A stretch of 64,000 nt of DNA from Monocercomonoides exilis (lineage: Eukaryota > Preaxostyla > Oxymonadida > Polymastigidae), in contig LSRY02000006.1 in NCBI GenBank assembly GCA_001643675.2, forward strand, positions 1,118,501-1,182,500, read 5' to 3'. The position numbers were made by a program, and so were the translations under genes. How positions within the stretch are numbered: the stretch's first letter is position 1; each line of letters starts with the position of its first letter. This document shows positions 37,062-50,500 of the stretch, piece after piece. The notes under the pieces are model-generated. The model ran no database searches. It was given only the letters and a program-made list of their open reading frames with translations, and was not told the DNA's origin.

Positions 37062-39200
37062 TTGGCAACCATGAGCACAAGCATAACAGATATAATTGGT
37101 AACAACAGCAAAACGGTTCAACTCCTATTAAGCACGGAAGAAAAAACATTGAATGAAAGAATTGATTCTGACGTTGTTGATTTATGCAATTATCAAAAGC
37201 ATGATCGAGGCAGTGGTTCTGTTGTTACTGGAAGAGCATTATTGGAAAACAATGTGTTAAATTTAACTGTTATAAACATTGACATTAACAAATCGTTAGA
37301 CGACGAGTCCACACAATCTGATGGATCAAAGATATTAAACAAACTGGACGAAGACGATGTCGTTGTTCTAACGGCTTCAGGGGGATAACACATTTATGCC
37401 AATACCGATGACTTTTTCTCCAACTTCAACAGAATGATTAAATGTTGCACTTGCGATGAATTTGATGTTGATATCATGACATCGTTGGATGAGTGCAAAC
37501 GATCATTAATTGCATTACCAAACAGTAAAGTGCGTAAGGATCATCGATCAAAGACAAACGTTTATCAGCTTGTTAGAGGTTCGTTTGACTCAGCAATTAC
37601 ACGAAATGTTAATGATATATTAAACGATCTCTCATTGAAACTGTATATAAAAACATCTGATGAAATAGATAATATTGTTAAATTAGATAAGGACAACGAC
37701 AACATCAGTGACGAATTAGCTAATGTTTGAGTCAACGGGTTGGAATGTTTTGTCATACATAACGATACGAGGAATATGACAATCAACAGAGAAGTCACGT
37801 TTTTCACACTGTTTCAAGTGATAAATTCATTGCCGAATGAGCATATCGAATTATCTTACGACAGAGTACAAAACAGTGACAATTTGACAGCTAACGCACG
37901 TGATAACTATTATACTGCCAAAAAAACGATACAGATGTTTGAGATCATCGCCATTTGTGTTAGTTAAGATGTTAAATAAATGGAATAATGACTATTACAC
38001 AAACGAGATATTACCGTTACTGAGATACGACATCAATATTGTTTAACCAATAGATATGTCTGATTCGTTTTCCATGACAGATATTCGACGAAAAGCTGAG
38101 ACAAAACAATACAAAAACGCTGATGATGTTATAAGTAAATTGTCAAGAGTTATTAAATTTATTGAAACAGGAGCAATGCATATATATAAAAAGATTTCAA
38201 AAGATTCGATAAACGATGGGTGATAATATTTGTTACAGACACAAATATGGCACGTAATTTAAAGATGATTAAACGATGGAAAACTGAACATAAAACAACA
38301 ACAGCATATGACATTCTACTGTCTTGTTTGTTGAAACTAACATTGCAAGGAGTTATGTTAAACGCAAAAGACACAGCTAATGTATTCTCAATATTCCAAG
38401 GTTTCAAGAACAATTTACGAGAACATGTCAATATGGCAACAATCTCAATGTTTCTGAACTTTGTTCGTGAGGTTATTGCTGATTAAAACGACGATGCGTA
38501 TGAATATGTTATTAACTGGATTGCAAACATTGTTCAACACCCTGGAATTATAAATGAAACGGCATTTATATTGAAAGGAATTCAAGGCATTTGGAAAAAC
38601 AGATTCACACGTGTAATATCTGAACTATTCGCTGGTTATTCCAGTCGAAACGTTACAGAAATAGGAGAATTGACTGGAAACTTCAACTCTGTTGTTGAAA
38701 GAAAAATGTTGATTGTACCGAATGAACTGAAAAATTGTGGAGACGACAGATTAGCAAATTGCAATGCGTTGAAGTCTGTAATAACAGAAAACATTATAAG
38801 AATAAATGAGAAGAATCAACCTCGTAGAACCGCAGAGAACGTGGCAAATTTCATATTTGTGACAATCCACGCATTTCCTGTATAGATTGAAACAGGCGAT
38901 CTCAGATATGTTGTTCTCGCATGTAACGGTAAATACAAGAACAATTTCGTTTATTTCAAACAACTATATTCTTCATTCACTACAGAGTTTTATGATAATT
39001 TGCTCACATATTTGATGAACAAAGATCTTTCATCATTTAACGTTAGATCAATTCCAATGACAGAGGCTGAAATAGATATAATAGAAGCGACTAAAAGTCC
39101 GTTGGAAATGTGGATTTGTAATGATTAAGACGAGCTATGTGTTGGAATGAATTGTACAGAAGCTCTTCTCTGCAAACCTGTTGAAAAAAAAAGATAAGAA
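37062..39200 (+). pseudogene. Decayed virus-type primase-helicase (AEP primase + SF3 helicase) in the palindrome spacer
   Basis: One frame starting at 37,062 (ATG in GCAACCATGAGC; a second Met four codons on) runs through the spacer with stops near 37,386, 37,728, 37,965, 38,484, 38,883 and 39,126, plus a frame excursion at about 37,980-38,220. The N-terminal half has the archaeo-eukaryotic primase pattern: VINIDIN (two Asp), then TASGG followed after a stop by HIYAN, then DVDIMTS. The C-terminal half has superfamily-3/D5-like helicase blocks: INWIANIVQHPG, a damaged P-loop (GIQGIWKN instead of GxxGxGK), GNFNSVVERK, RINEKNQPRRTAENVANFIF and DLRYVV. Such fusions replicate small DNA viruses, virophage/Polinton-like elements and replicons. 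With stops, a frameshift and a lost P-loop glycine it should be inactive. Confidence 0.8.
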
Positions 39201-39467
39201 CTTCCAACTGCAACTGAAAGATAAATGTGAACGTAAACGACAAACAATAAATGGTATACGTTAATGGCATTATATATTGAAAGATGAATACAAACTGTTG
39301 TACAAACAAACTGTTTCTGAGAAAGGGGATAATTAATAGAAACAGAAATGTTACTGTGACATTTTTGCACGTTTTACACACTTTGCTCACTTTGCCCGTT
39401 TGCCCACATTATTTCTAGAATATAATTGACCCGGTCCACCTGGTCCACCCAGTCCAGGTGAAAAGCT

Positions 39468-39499
39468 CGGAGATTTAACTCAATATTTCCCAGCCACAG
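39468..39499 (-). repeat. 32-bp direct repeat, right terminal repeat (outer partner of 36,803)
   Basis: Mirror of 36,803-36,834. The GGACCAGGT-type units lie beside it at about 39,427-39,456 as TGGTCCACC motifs. Confidence 0.75.
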
Positions 39500-40047
39500 C
39501 ACCAAATTAACTGCTCAGTCAACCTGGTCCAGGCAAAACAATTAACGCCTCTGAGCAAAATCGACAATGAGGCAATCAACCATAACACCATTTATTCAAG
39601 AAACCGAACCGTTGTTTTTTATAATAAACAAAAAGCAGGCAGAACAAAAATCGGTTTGGGTAACGGTGACACCAACGGTCACTTGTTCCGTCCGGCGTGT
39701 TCCGACAATTAATTGTTTTTACCTGTTTTTCACTCGTTTTTCACAAATTTTTCATCAATTTTAGGATTAACAAACGATATTTCCCTGAAAATCATACCGG
39801 AACAAGTTAGAACAAGTTTCTTGTTCCATCAAAAGTTAAAAATTACTTCCTAATATGATGACAGCGAACGTGTTCCACCAACGATAACATGTGGCAATGT
39901 GGCAAAATGATAATATAATCGAAAATAAAAAAAACCTCATAATCATGACAAATAAGGGGTAAAATACTCATGTTGGCAGAAATAACAGGTTGGCAGCTGT
40001 TTTCAGATGAAATAAATAGATCCGGTTTCTGGTTTACGCTTCCAGCA

Positions 40048-40079
40048 CGGAGATTTAACTCAATATTTCCCAGCCACAG
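40048..40079 (-). repeat. 32-bp direct repeat, right terminal repeat (partner of 36,223)
   Basis: Mirror of 36,223-36,254, lying just inside the 84-codon frame at 40,087. Confidence 0.75.
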
Positions 40080-40086
40080 AACACAC

Positions 40087-40341
40087 TTATTTCCTGACCA
40101 GCTTAACCTGTCCACCCTGTGCAGGCAAACACCCATTAACTTTTTCCATCAACTCATCTAACAACTCATCACTTTCGATAAGCTTTCTCCTCAATATCTT
40201 AATCAACTTCTTCTGTTTTTCAGATACATGTTCGTTGTAATACTTAGTTTCTTCCTTTCGTTTTTCCTGAAACAGTTTTATTTGTTTTTGTTGAGCCGCT
40301 TTCGCTTCTTCCACAGTTGCGTATATCTTCTTCCGACCCAT
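40087..40341 (-). CDS. Small basic helical protein in terminal repeat of central element (right)
   Basis: Encodes the same 84-residue protein as 35,961-36,215, start MGRKKIYATVEEAKAAQQKQ, with no difference seen. Both copies read toward the central spacer. Function is unknown; a small DNA-binding accessory protein is one possibility. Confidence 0.55.
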   Translation of the reverse strand: MGRKKIYATVEEAKAAQQKQIKLFQEKRKEETKYYNEHVSEKQKKLIKILRRKLIESDELLDELMEKVNGCLPAQGGQVKLVRK

Positions 40342-40435
40342 TTACTATAAAACAAAAAACAAAATCAGTTATTTTTATTTGCGATTTCACAAACGATCAC
40401 ATCAACAGGTTCAACTCATGTTCAACTCATGTTAT

Positions 40436-40615
40436 TCATCGACGATAACACCAATTTTCACACAATTTCACCATTGATTCACCAACTTGAACACTTCCAG
40501 TTAATCTTTTAGCTAATTCTTCCTCTTGGAGATATAGTATATCAGCTATAGATATATCTCGATTACACCTATCAATGACTCCATCTTTATAGAACATCAC
40601 TGAAAATCTAATCAT
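40436..40615 (-). CDS. Short reading frame, 59 residues, in terminal repeat of central element (right)
   Basis: Mirror of 35,687-35,866 (MIRFSVMFYKDG...CENWCYRR). Intact; unknown function. Part of it pairs with 40,741-40,775 as an inverted repeat. Confidence 0.45.
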   Translation of the reverse strand: MIRFSVMFYKDGVIDRCNRDISIADILYLQEEELAKRLTGSVQVGESMVKLCENWCYRR

Positions 40616-40951
40616 GATAAACCCCTAAGAGTATCAGCAATAATCATCAATCTCTATCTTATTATCATTGCCTATTCCAACTTATTACACAAGATGATAA
40701 CAACCACCAGATTCACATAAATCGATAATATTTATCTACCTAATCGAGATGAATCTATAGCTGATATACCATATCTCTGATAAGAATCATGTAGATTCAA
40801 ATTAACTTGTGATATTATTAGTGTTGTGTTATTAAATTCAAAGATAAACTTTCAATTCGCAGGAATTAAAGTTTTTAACGAAAAAGATATAAATAAAGAT
40901 TTAATTATGGTTTTGATCATAATTATTTTTTGTCAAAGAAATTTTTGAAGA

Positions 40952-41213
40952 TATGGGTGATTATTTTTGAAATCAAATTTTTTCATACATAATTTTCGGT
41001 TCAAAAACTTATCTTGAATATTTTTATATGAACGTTGAAAAGTGAAAAGGCATATTGGATGCATTTTAATCTTTCATTAGGTGAAAACATTTGTTTTTAA
41101 AAACAATTATCGTGCTTCTTCTCTTTTGGATTAAAATTTTCTTTCGAAAAACTTTCAATTTTTGAAAATTAACACCCCGAAAAAAGATATGATTTCAAAA
41201 ATAATCACCCATA
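40952..41213. mobile_element. MITE with ATATGGGTGATTATTTTTGA ends (right copy)
   Basis: Mirror of 35,089-35,350, with the same termini and interior. It was duplicated with the arm rather than inserted independently, because its position is exactly symmetric. Confidence 0.82.
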
Positions 41214-41393
41214 TATCAAAAAACTGCTCCACCCAAAAGTGTTGAATTTTTATGTTATTTATTTCTATTTTGTTGAAATGAAAAAATTGCTAAACTGAAG
41301 GAGGTATTTTTTTTTACACTTATGCCAAAAAATGATATCATGTTTGAGTTATAGAAAGAAATTGACACAAAAAACGATGATATATATCAAGTA

Positions 41394-43239
41394 ATGCAAA
41401 AAGTTGTAACGAAAAACAGTTATCGGGATTTTCAATTTGATCATGACCCATTTAACATGAGCAACAAAACATATCTCTCTCCTCTTCAACTTCATCGCGA
41501 ACTTGCATCCAGCAAATATCGTTCCATTCCTTCAACAACGAAAAAAATATTTGCAATTCGAAATGATTATTCACTGAAATGGCAAACTGCCGTGAATGAA
41601 AAACTTAAATCCAAAGGAGCTTGGCTCAGGGGAATCAAAGCGCAAAAGGAAGGAAGGGATATTGGAGTTGATGGGCATCCTTTAACAATTAATTCGCCAC
41701 AGCTCGAAATAATAGAAAATCAAGTTCTTGTGAAGTTGTCAGAACAGGAAACTGTTCGAGTGCATGACGTTCAAAACATGGTTTTATTTGTTTTTGACTT
41801 TTCATTTTTTTAAATACACATTTTTATGAGTGCGTGGATATTTTCGAAAAGGATTCAACAGATGAAAACGAGCCAAGAAAAATAAACGAAAAATGTGCAT
41901 ACAAGTTGTTAAAAAGGAGTGAGTTTATTCATGCTGCAATTTCAAGCCAACAGACATGTCAAAAATTGCTGCTCAATCACCAGAGAATGTCAGACAATGG
42001 TTTGAAGAATTGTCAAATGTGATTAACGAAAATCACATTGATTCTTCAAAAATATTTAATTTTGATGAAACCTCATTGAATTTGAATAAAAGTCCAAGTA
42101 AACTGATTGCTTGCCTGAAAAATCAAATTCCTCCATCTTCTCCAGCTCCTCCGAAAGTGCCAAATTCAACGTTGTGCTTATGTGTATGTGCAGATGGATC
42201 CTCTCCAAGAAAATTTCTTCTTTGGCCAACAAAATGTTTACCCAAAGAATTTTCTTCACTTTCATCTTTCGATATTGAAGTTCTTCCTTCCTCATCGGGA
42301 TGGATGACTAAAGAGATTTTTAGAAGTGTCATGATCAATAGCAGGATTTCATGGATCGTGTCCAAAGTTAAACCATCCACTACACATAAAGCCCTGTTTT
42401 TGATGGATAATCATATTACTCATACGGATGATTCTGTTTCAAGATCTGCTGAGGAACACAACATAATTATTAAATTCTTTCCTCACAACATGACTCATCT
42501 TTAACAACCATGTGATTCATGCATCTTATCTCGTTTGAAAACTACACTTTATAACAAATTTCAAATTCCTTCTCCGTTTTCAATTCATTCAAACAAAGCA
42601 TCACTTGCTGACACTCTCCCTGAAGCAATTGCTGCAGCAACAATGCCTTCCACAATCAAATCAGCTTTCATTAAAAGCGGAGTTTGGTCTGTTGCTGCAG
42701 CCCCAGTTTTGGATCGCATATCTGGATCCCCAATACAAAATCATAAAGGCAATTCTGAAACTTCTGTTTCATCGCGAGATTGAAGAGAAGAGTTGTTTTG
42801 GAATTATTCTCCTCAAAGCGACAAACAATTACCTTCTTCACAACCTTCAAAATATTCATCTCTAAAAGATTCTGAAATATCAAAAGAACCTACAAAGTTG
42901 ATCGTTAATCACAGAAAATATTCAACCGACGAAAATACAACCGACGAAAAGCCAACAGAAGGAGCAAATGAGATGGATGAATCAGAGCTAATGAAACAAA
43001 TTGAATCAACAAAAGAGCATTTCCATTTTCTTCAAAAGCAGCTTGCGAAAATTGGAAAACCAACTTCATCTTCTGAAAAGAAACGTGAGAATAAACATAG
43101 TCGACAAGAACTTAATGAAATGTTGAATAAAGAACCAGCAAAGGAAAAAAAGTTTTCGAGAAAAAAAGCAAAGAGAATGATTGAAATGGTCAAAGTCAAT
43201 GAAAAAGAAGTGAAATCAACTTCTTGTGACGAAATATAA
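41394..43239 (+). pseudogene. Decayed pogo/Tigger-like DDE transposase (right copy)
   Basis: Mirror of the left-arm remnant: IFNFDET and LFLMDNH around 42,055-42,410, the same TAA after NMTHL at about 42,502, the same TGA near 42,781, and the same Lys/Glu-rich tail ending at 43,239. The only substitution found between arms is here, at 41,457 (AACATGAGC against AACTTGAGC). Inactive. Confidence 0.8.
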
Positions 43240-44504
43240 TATTTTGTTCACCCTCCCAGAGAAATTTCTCCTTCATTTGATTCGAAAGAAAGACGCATAA
43301 GAGAAGAGTACTTCAATAAATACAATGGAAAAATGTGATCTTTGAAAGCAAAACACTCTTTGCGAGCATTATCGAAACTTGATTATCGTTTTTATTGTTT
43401 CATATCTACTATTTCTATAATATTCAATAAAATGCAAAAAGATAAATTCTTTGTTTCATTTTTTTCAAAAGCTATCATGAAACTGTCCACGCGTCATAAA
43501 ATGGTCCTGTGATTTCGAATAGTTGAAATTATTCATTATCACTTATGGAATTGAAAGAATTACAAAGAGTTAGTCATTTTAAATACTTTTGTAATGGGCC
43601 GGGTTTCGCACCATGGATCGTGTTTGGCACTGACTGTACATATATATTTTCTAATTTTTCATTCAATTTTATTTTATTTTATTTTTTATTGTAATTTTAA
43701 TTTTAATTATAATTTTTTTTTATGAGAAAATAAATGATTCTGAAATTTTTTGAAAGAACTCAAAGAAATACACCAACATGTTGAATAAATCAATTTTAGT
43801 TATCGTTTGTAACACTTCAAAAATTTCGCATTGCAGTTCAAAAGTAATTAACTTCTTCACATTGCAGCAGTTGCAAAAATAGGCCCTTCATCTGGCATGC
43901 GCCTCAGATATTCAGTTAATTTGTTCGATCACAACGAAATTTCAGTTTTGGCAATGAATCTTGATTGGAAAATAATCTGACTTGAACACAACTTTCGCAA
44001 CTTGTTCGATGCAAATAATTTCATTTTTGAACAATTCTTGTTTAGCATCGGCTTATGGCTGTGTTCTAAATTTTGCTTTGAATATGGATTGAAGAAATGC
44101 CCAAAACATTTGATGTTGTATTTCATATTTGCAAAAAATAGAGTGAAATGTGATTAAACACGTTAATCGGAATTTGAGTGTCAAATAAAGAGCTGAAAAT
44201 TAAGAAAAGAGGATAATATACATATACATATTGTTGTTTCTGCTGCTGCTGCATATAAACACCACATATATATTTAGAAACTTCTAAATATGCAAGTTTG
44301 TGCCACAGAATGATAATCGCTTCAGGTCAAGCATCGCTTGTTATAAGAACAAAAAATTCTATGATATTCACTTGAACACAAAGAGCTTTTAAAATACATA
44401 TCAACCTCACATTGTTTTCAAGAAAGACACGCAAATATCTGATCAACACGCAAACAAAGCCACGACAGCTTCTTTATTCATAACTTCTATTTAATTGAAT
44501 CGTT
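43240..44504. other. AT-rich region after receptor gene, right arm
   Basis: Mirror of 31,799-33,062. It includes the doubtful 65-codon frame (43,929-44,126, minus strand) and the CAGTCAGTGCC tip at about 43,626-43,638. The T run near 43,746-43,751 has six bases where the left arm has five. Confidence 0.5.
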
Positions 44505-47500
44505 TCACACGAATGACTCGGATGCTTTTGATTTCGCCTTCGTGTCGGCGGCCCTTTTGATGTTGTCTTCATCTGAATGATAAATAAAGACAATCTCGCT
44601 CGAAACGCAAACTGCATCTGACCTCGTCATTTGAAGAAACCTTTTTGGTTGGTGCGATATGAACTCCCGCTTGACATCATTCAAGCCTGGCCGCTTTTCA
44701 CGTTCTCCCAGCAGACAACATTCCACAACTTTTTCCATTGACGTTCCTTCAATCTTCGCCATGCTTGGCCTTTCTCCTTTCACAATCTTATCCCCAGCAA
44801 TCACTGCCTCATACTCTCCAAACGGGATCTCCAGCGTCAGGCACTCCCACAGCATCATCCCAATCGAGAACACCACTGTCTTCTTCGTCCCATGCTTCTT
44901 CGCTCCATTCAACAGCTCCGGCGCCATCCACCTCAGACACTCTTTCTTGAAATCCGAGTCATCCTCAAACGCTGATGAGGGCAGAGAGTCACTGTCATCA
45001 TCGCTTGCAGATGTCACAACAGTCGACGAGGAGATCGACGATGAGTCTGAATCATCAGATGAAAGGAAATCAGAGTGCATCACAATGCAGATCACCATGT
45101 GCTCTGAGAACAGCACAATGTGCGGACTCAGACTGCTCAGCGACTGAAGCGGAATTTCCGTTTCGTCGAAAGAATGGAGCGCAAGATTAGCCACCCAGAA
45201 CAGGATCTGGGCTGCTGTCAGCTCCCTCTCCTCCAAAGAGCCAATCGCCATCTCTTTCTTCTCGTTCCTCCCATGAAGTAACATGAACAGCGAATCCCTC
45301 AGATCCACAATCAGCTTCTCATGAGGCGAGGAGCAGGCCATTGCATCCACCAAGTTCGACATCGATGAAGTGGTTGGGCACAAGTCCTCTCTCCGAACAA
45401 AAGTGGATTCTGTGTCTGACGTATCTGTCGTTGAAGTGGATGAGATGGATGGCGATGGTGTTTGCTTCCTTTTCTCCTCTTTCTCTTTTTCATCATCGTC
45501 TGCTTTCTCCAGCATCCATTCAGGAATTTTGTCTGAATCTCTTCCAAGAATGTATTCAGTCGATTCACATTCACTCAGCAAATGCTCTGATGACTCTGAG
45601 TGTCCCAAGCTTTTCTCATACACCCTCTTCTTTATTCTCTCCTCGTTCTTCTTCTCTGCCTCCCTCTCTGCTCTCCTCCATTGCTCCTCAGGCGACATCT
45701 CCATCGTCACCATCTCAAACGCCTTCGGATCCTTCTTCACTGTGTCTTCCACAATTATCTCCAATTCTTCCGTTCTTCTCTTTTGCTTTCTCCAGCGGAT
45801 AACAAACAAAATAAAACCAATCATAGCAATAACGAATAACACAGCAAATATCACAATCACAATAAGCGCCCATGATGATTTTCCTTCTTTTCCACCTTCA
45901 ACAAGCTTTTCTTCTCCATTTGCTTTCGGATTGCTTCCGTTCTTCAAAATGAATTCCTTTGTTGGCGAAGGTGTCTCCGCATTTCCATACAGAATGCACA
46001 ACGACACTTCTGTCTCCTCTCCTGCCTCACAAATCGTCTTTGAAGGCACTTCCCTAATACTTCTGCCTCCGACACAAACCCTCCCTCTTCAAATGAGTAT
46101 CTCTCCACCAACGCCTCCGATCCAACCCTCTTCACCACCCGAAACGATAGATTGCAAGGAACAAGAAGCAGCCCAACGAACTTCAGCCTCGTCACACTTC
46201 CATCATCTTCCCCCTTCACACTTTTAAGTTCCGGAATGAAAAACGCTGATTCTCTTTCTTCTGCTATCCCGCCCAGCGTGCACCCTTCGTTTAGGAACCA
46301 CAGCGATGAGCCCTCCTTCGCTCCGTCTCCTCCTTTCACACTTGCAACGTTCAACAACCCAGAGCCTGCACAAACGATATTTCTCCGAACTGATTGATAA
46401 TTTCCGATCTTCGGATTGTTGTTTATGAATTCGCTTTTTTCAATCATCATGCTTCCTCCAAACATGCTCATTCCTCCTATAGAGTTGTTTGCAATCGTGG
46501 TATCTTTCATTGTCGCTGTGCTGCTGACAAAAGAAACAGCTGAAGATGTCCATTGGCAAATGTCCGCCTCTTTGCTGTTTTCACTTTTTTCTGAATGCTC
46601 CAGGTCACCTCGAAGCACGTTCCAATGCAATGTCACGTTGCTGCAATCGCAAAAACTCATCACGCTTCCTGTTACACACTTCGAAGAAGCATTGGAACAA
46701 GTGCAATTCGCCAAATAAATCCCTCCTTTGAACAACGAGCAAGCGATGACCCCTTTCTCCTGCTGTGTTGATAAAACATTGTCAAATGACACATCTTTTA
46801 GCTCAACGGTCTTTTCTCCTCCTATTTTCTGCTGTTCAGAAAACGGATGTGCTCCTTCAACCAAAATGAAAGTGCCTCCATTCAGAACAACATCTTCCAC
46901 TTTCATTTCAGAGAGCAACACGCAACCACTCAAACGAGCGATTCGAACTGAAGCTTCGGCAGAAAAGTGCATGTGAGATATTTTTATCTGTGAAGCAGTC
47001 ACTTGCCCATTTTCGATTGAGACGAGCGTCAGTCCAATCGTTTGAGCACTTCTTTCTTCCTGCGATTGAGCAAAACTGCACAAAAACAATGATAGGCTTC
47101 CAGACTCTGCTGTGAGCAGAACGCGGTGAGCTGAAGAAAAATCTGAATCAAAGAAAAATTCAATCTTCGAGACAGAGACACTGCCTGTGGTTACCATCAC
47201 GCTCGCTCTTGTGTGCGCAATATCACCGAATACCGCCACTTTCGAAACATCCTCCTTCCGAGACGCCACTGAAAGATCTTCCAGATTTATTTCTTTCTCA
47301 ACACAAGATTCCCCATCCACCAGAAGCCTGCTATCGACATCGTTCGTCAAATGGCTCAGCGCATAGCCCAGCGTCACGCACGGAAGCTTCAGCGTTCCGC
47401 ACTGCCTATCGTTCTTCCCGTTCTTCGATGGATCCGATGACAGGATGATTGTGTCCGCCTGGTGGATCGTGACAAAGTCCATCAGATTCGTGTCGCTTTT

Positions 47501-50500
47501 GTGGTTCCTTGTGTCCATCCCGTAGATGGCATTCAACCGCGCGTATGCCGTTTCTCGCAAATCAAAACAAAACTGCGTTTCGTTGATCTGGTTCTCGATG
47601 TCAACACACTCAACAAAGACGTCATTCCCCACTTTCGCGCTGTTTCCTTTGAATGTCATCTTCTCAAACAGAAACGAGAGTGCTCCCTCAAAATTGGCAT
47701 ATATGTAAATCCCTCCTCCTTTTCCGTTGTCGTTGCTGCATCCACACTGAATCACCGACGACTTGCTCATCCACAGAGCTCCTTCACTATGAAGCTCCTC
47801 AAAAACACCGCCACCCTTCTCCGATTCAACTGCCTTGCACGAATCAAATGTGCACCCGCTGATTGATAGAGCAGCGGCACACCCAGACGAACTGATAATC
47901 GCAGGCCCGTTGCCATTCCGAGTGATCAGCTGGAAAGTCGAGTCTTTGATTGCAACAGCGCATTCAGCTGCATTCTCCATTCCATTTCCACTTGGAACTA
48001 TTTTCACAAAGCTTTCATCACAAAATGTGCACCCCGAAGCCACAACTTGCTGCATCACGCAATCGCATCTCTTGCTGATTGCAAACACACCCACCTCCGA
48101 CATCACATTCTCAACCGCCAGCTTCGTAACATTCAACACTCCGCTTTCCATCAGCAAAAGCCCAACCTTCGCTGGAAAGTCTCCGCCTGCCTCTGTCGCA
48201 AATGAACAATCGCTCATCCCAATCACCCCACTTTTCCCAACAATCGAAAACAGCTGCTCGTTCCAAAATCCTTTAGACAGCACAACAGAAATCCTGTTCA
48301 GCTGCAAAGCATCCTCGCTGCGTATCCCTGGGTCGGTTCCATCGGCTGTCTTGTTTGCAAATATCAGCTTTCCTCGATTTTCCTCCTCTGTCTCTTCACG
48401 CTCAATAATAAAGTTTGAGAGCACAAACGAATCCTGCACAATCGTCTCATCGACTATTTTTATCCACGTCTGCGGAGCATCTCGCTCTATCTGCCTCATC
48501 CCTTTCCACATGCTCCTGCACGGATCCTCTTCGCTTCCGCACCTCATAATATCGTATCCACCTGAACTCACAAATATTGTTTGGCTCACGTATGTCTCCA
48601 AGAAACGGAGCAACCCCGTGTCTTCCCAGACCAAATCCCTTCCACAAAACAGCAGCTCGTCTTCTCTCCCTTTCGTGAAGTCAAAACAGAATGACGATAG
48701 CGTCACACTTTTGTTCAGATCCCCCGCAGAGATGAATATGTTTTTCCCTGCCCGCGCCTTGTGTCCAGCAAAAGAAATGCCTTCGCCAAAAACAAAGGAT
48801 TGTCTGTTGACGCACCTTGGCATTCAACAAAAATAAACCCGCCTCTTCCACATTCTTCAGAGCAGCCGCACCCAACTGTTTCTGTTTGCCCCATCGAAAA
48901 CGTCGCTTCACCCACCAGCTCCGCATAAACTGCTCCCCCTTTCTCGCTTGGCCTTGCAGATATCGATGAAAAATTGCATCCGATTATTTCACACGAAGAA
49001 TTCAGCTGAACAGGAGTTGATAAGAAAGACAGCGAACAGAAATCGCAATCCAGCAATTGAACATCGCCTCCTTCAGAACGAATAATGCAGAACTCCAAGT
49101 CTGATCCACTGTTTTGGTTGAAGGTGCATCCATTGAGCGAAAGGAAAGAATTGGCCGATGAAGAGTGGAGAAGGACGCCTTCGTTGTTTGAGAAAGAGGA
49201 TGGAAGCGAAAGCTGAACCAATTCCAACTTCAATTCTTTCGAGTTCTGAATAATCGGTTTTTTCTCTTCGCTTGCTTCCATGCCATTTTCAAACAGCATC
49301 ACACACTTCTCATCTACCTTGCTCGATACAACTTCGAACGATGAGAGGTCATAATGATTTTTGATATTTGCTCTTGTGTCAATTCGTATCGCTCGATTCT
49401 GCGCATCTAAGTCGATGTTTTCATATCCTCTCCAGAACGACAGGCAAGGGAATTCCGCGCTTCCACACCCAAGAATGTCCATTCCGCCCCTTGATACAAG
49501 AATCGAACTCTCCTTCCTTTGAACCAAGAACACCAGGAGATCAATAACTGATCCACTCAACAAAACATCATCTGTGCCTTTCAGATCAGCAACGCTTTCG
49601 TTTCTCTCGTTCTGAAGCTGAAATGCAAACCTTTCTCTCACAACAGATGCATTCACATCTGTGCTCAAAACAAACATGTCTTTCCCCTCAACTGCTAAAT
49701 TATCTGCAAACGTTATGTCTGTCAGTTTCATATTCACCAGAGGATTCTCTGAAATCTCCAGATACAGCCCGCCTCCTCTTCCGCGATCCTCGCTTGCTGA
49801 GCACAACCTGATGCTTGTCCCGTTCATCTCAACATCGCTTTCTCCTTCAACTGAAATAACCCCGCACCCACCGTCCCCTCCTTCATTCCTGCAACCCATC
49901 ATGCTCGTCCCATTCTTCCACTTCAGCCTCTTCACTTTCTTCAGCACAGCAAAGCTGCCATCCCCAAATGAGCACTTTGTGCTTCTCAATTCATTCACCA
50001 AAACCTCCATTCCGCCTTCTCCAACAACCATTCCTTTTCCGCTTGATCGGATGTTGCTCGCTTCCACACAGTCAAAACTGCACCCAACCTCGCCGCTCAA
50101 AAAGATTCCGCAATCAGAATTAAAAACCATGTTCTTTATAACCACTCCATCAAATGAGAGCTTTCCGCCTCTCCCTGTTATTATCCGCATGCTTGTCTCT
50201 GCACATGCTTCCGGATCGCCGCTCCCGAATGTGCACTCCACAAAATACGTTGTCCCCACACTGACTTCCACCAGTTCCCCAAACTCTGATATTCCCGGCA
50301 GCTCAAATCCAATCTTCGAAATCGTCAGTGTCGTGAGTGCAGCGCCAACCGCCATCTTCAAGTGCCCCTCTTTCCCCACAATCAGCCGGCTTCCATCCTC
50401 CCCTTTCCCTTCAATCGTCGTCGGCTCATTTCCCCTCTCGATCGCTCCCCGCAATTCACAAGAAGAAATAATCTGTAGAATGCGCTTCTCCTCGGTCATT

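Noticed and set aside
37062-39200. Alternative genetic code (TAA/TAG read as Gln) to explain the stops in the spacer gene
   Set aside because: TGA also interrupts the frame, a frame excursion is present, and host genes in the window end cleanly at TAA, TAG and TGA.
35089-41213. CRISPR-like interpretation of the symmetric repeats
   Set aside because: There is no array of regularly spaced direct repeats. The symmetry is one inverted pair of MITEs within the arms.
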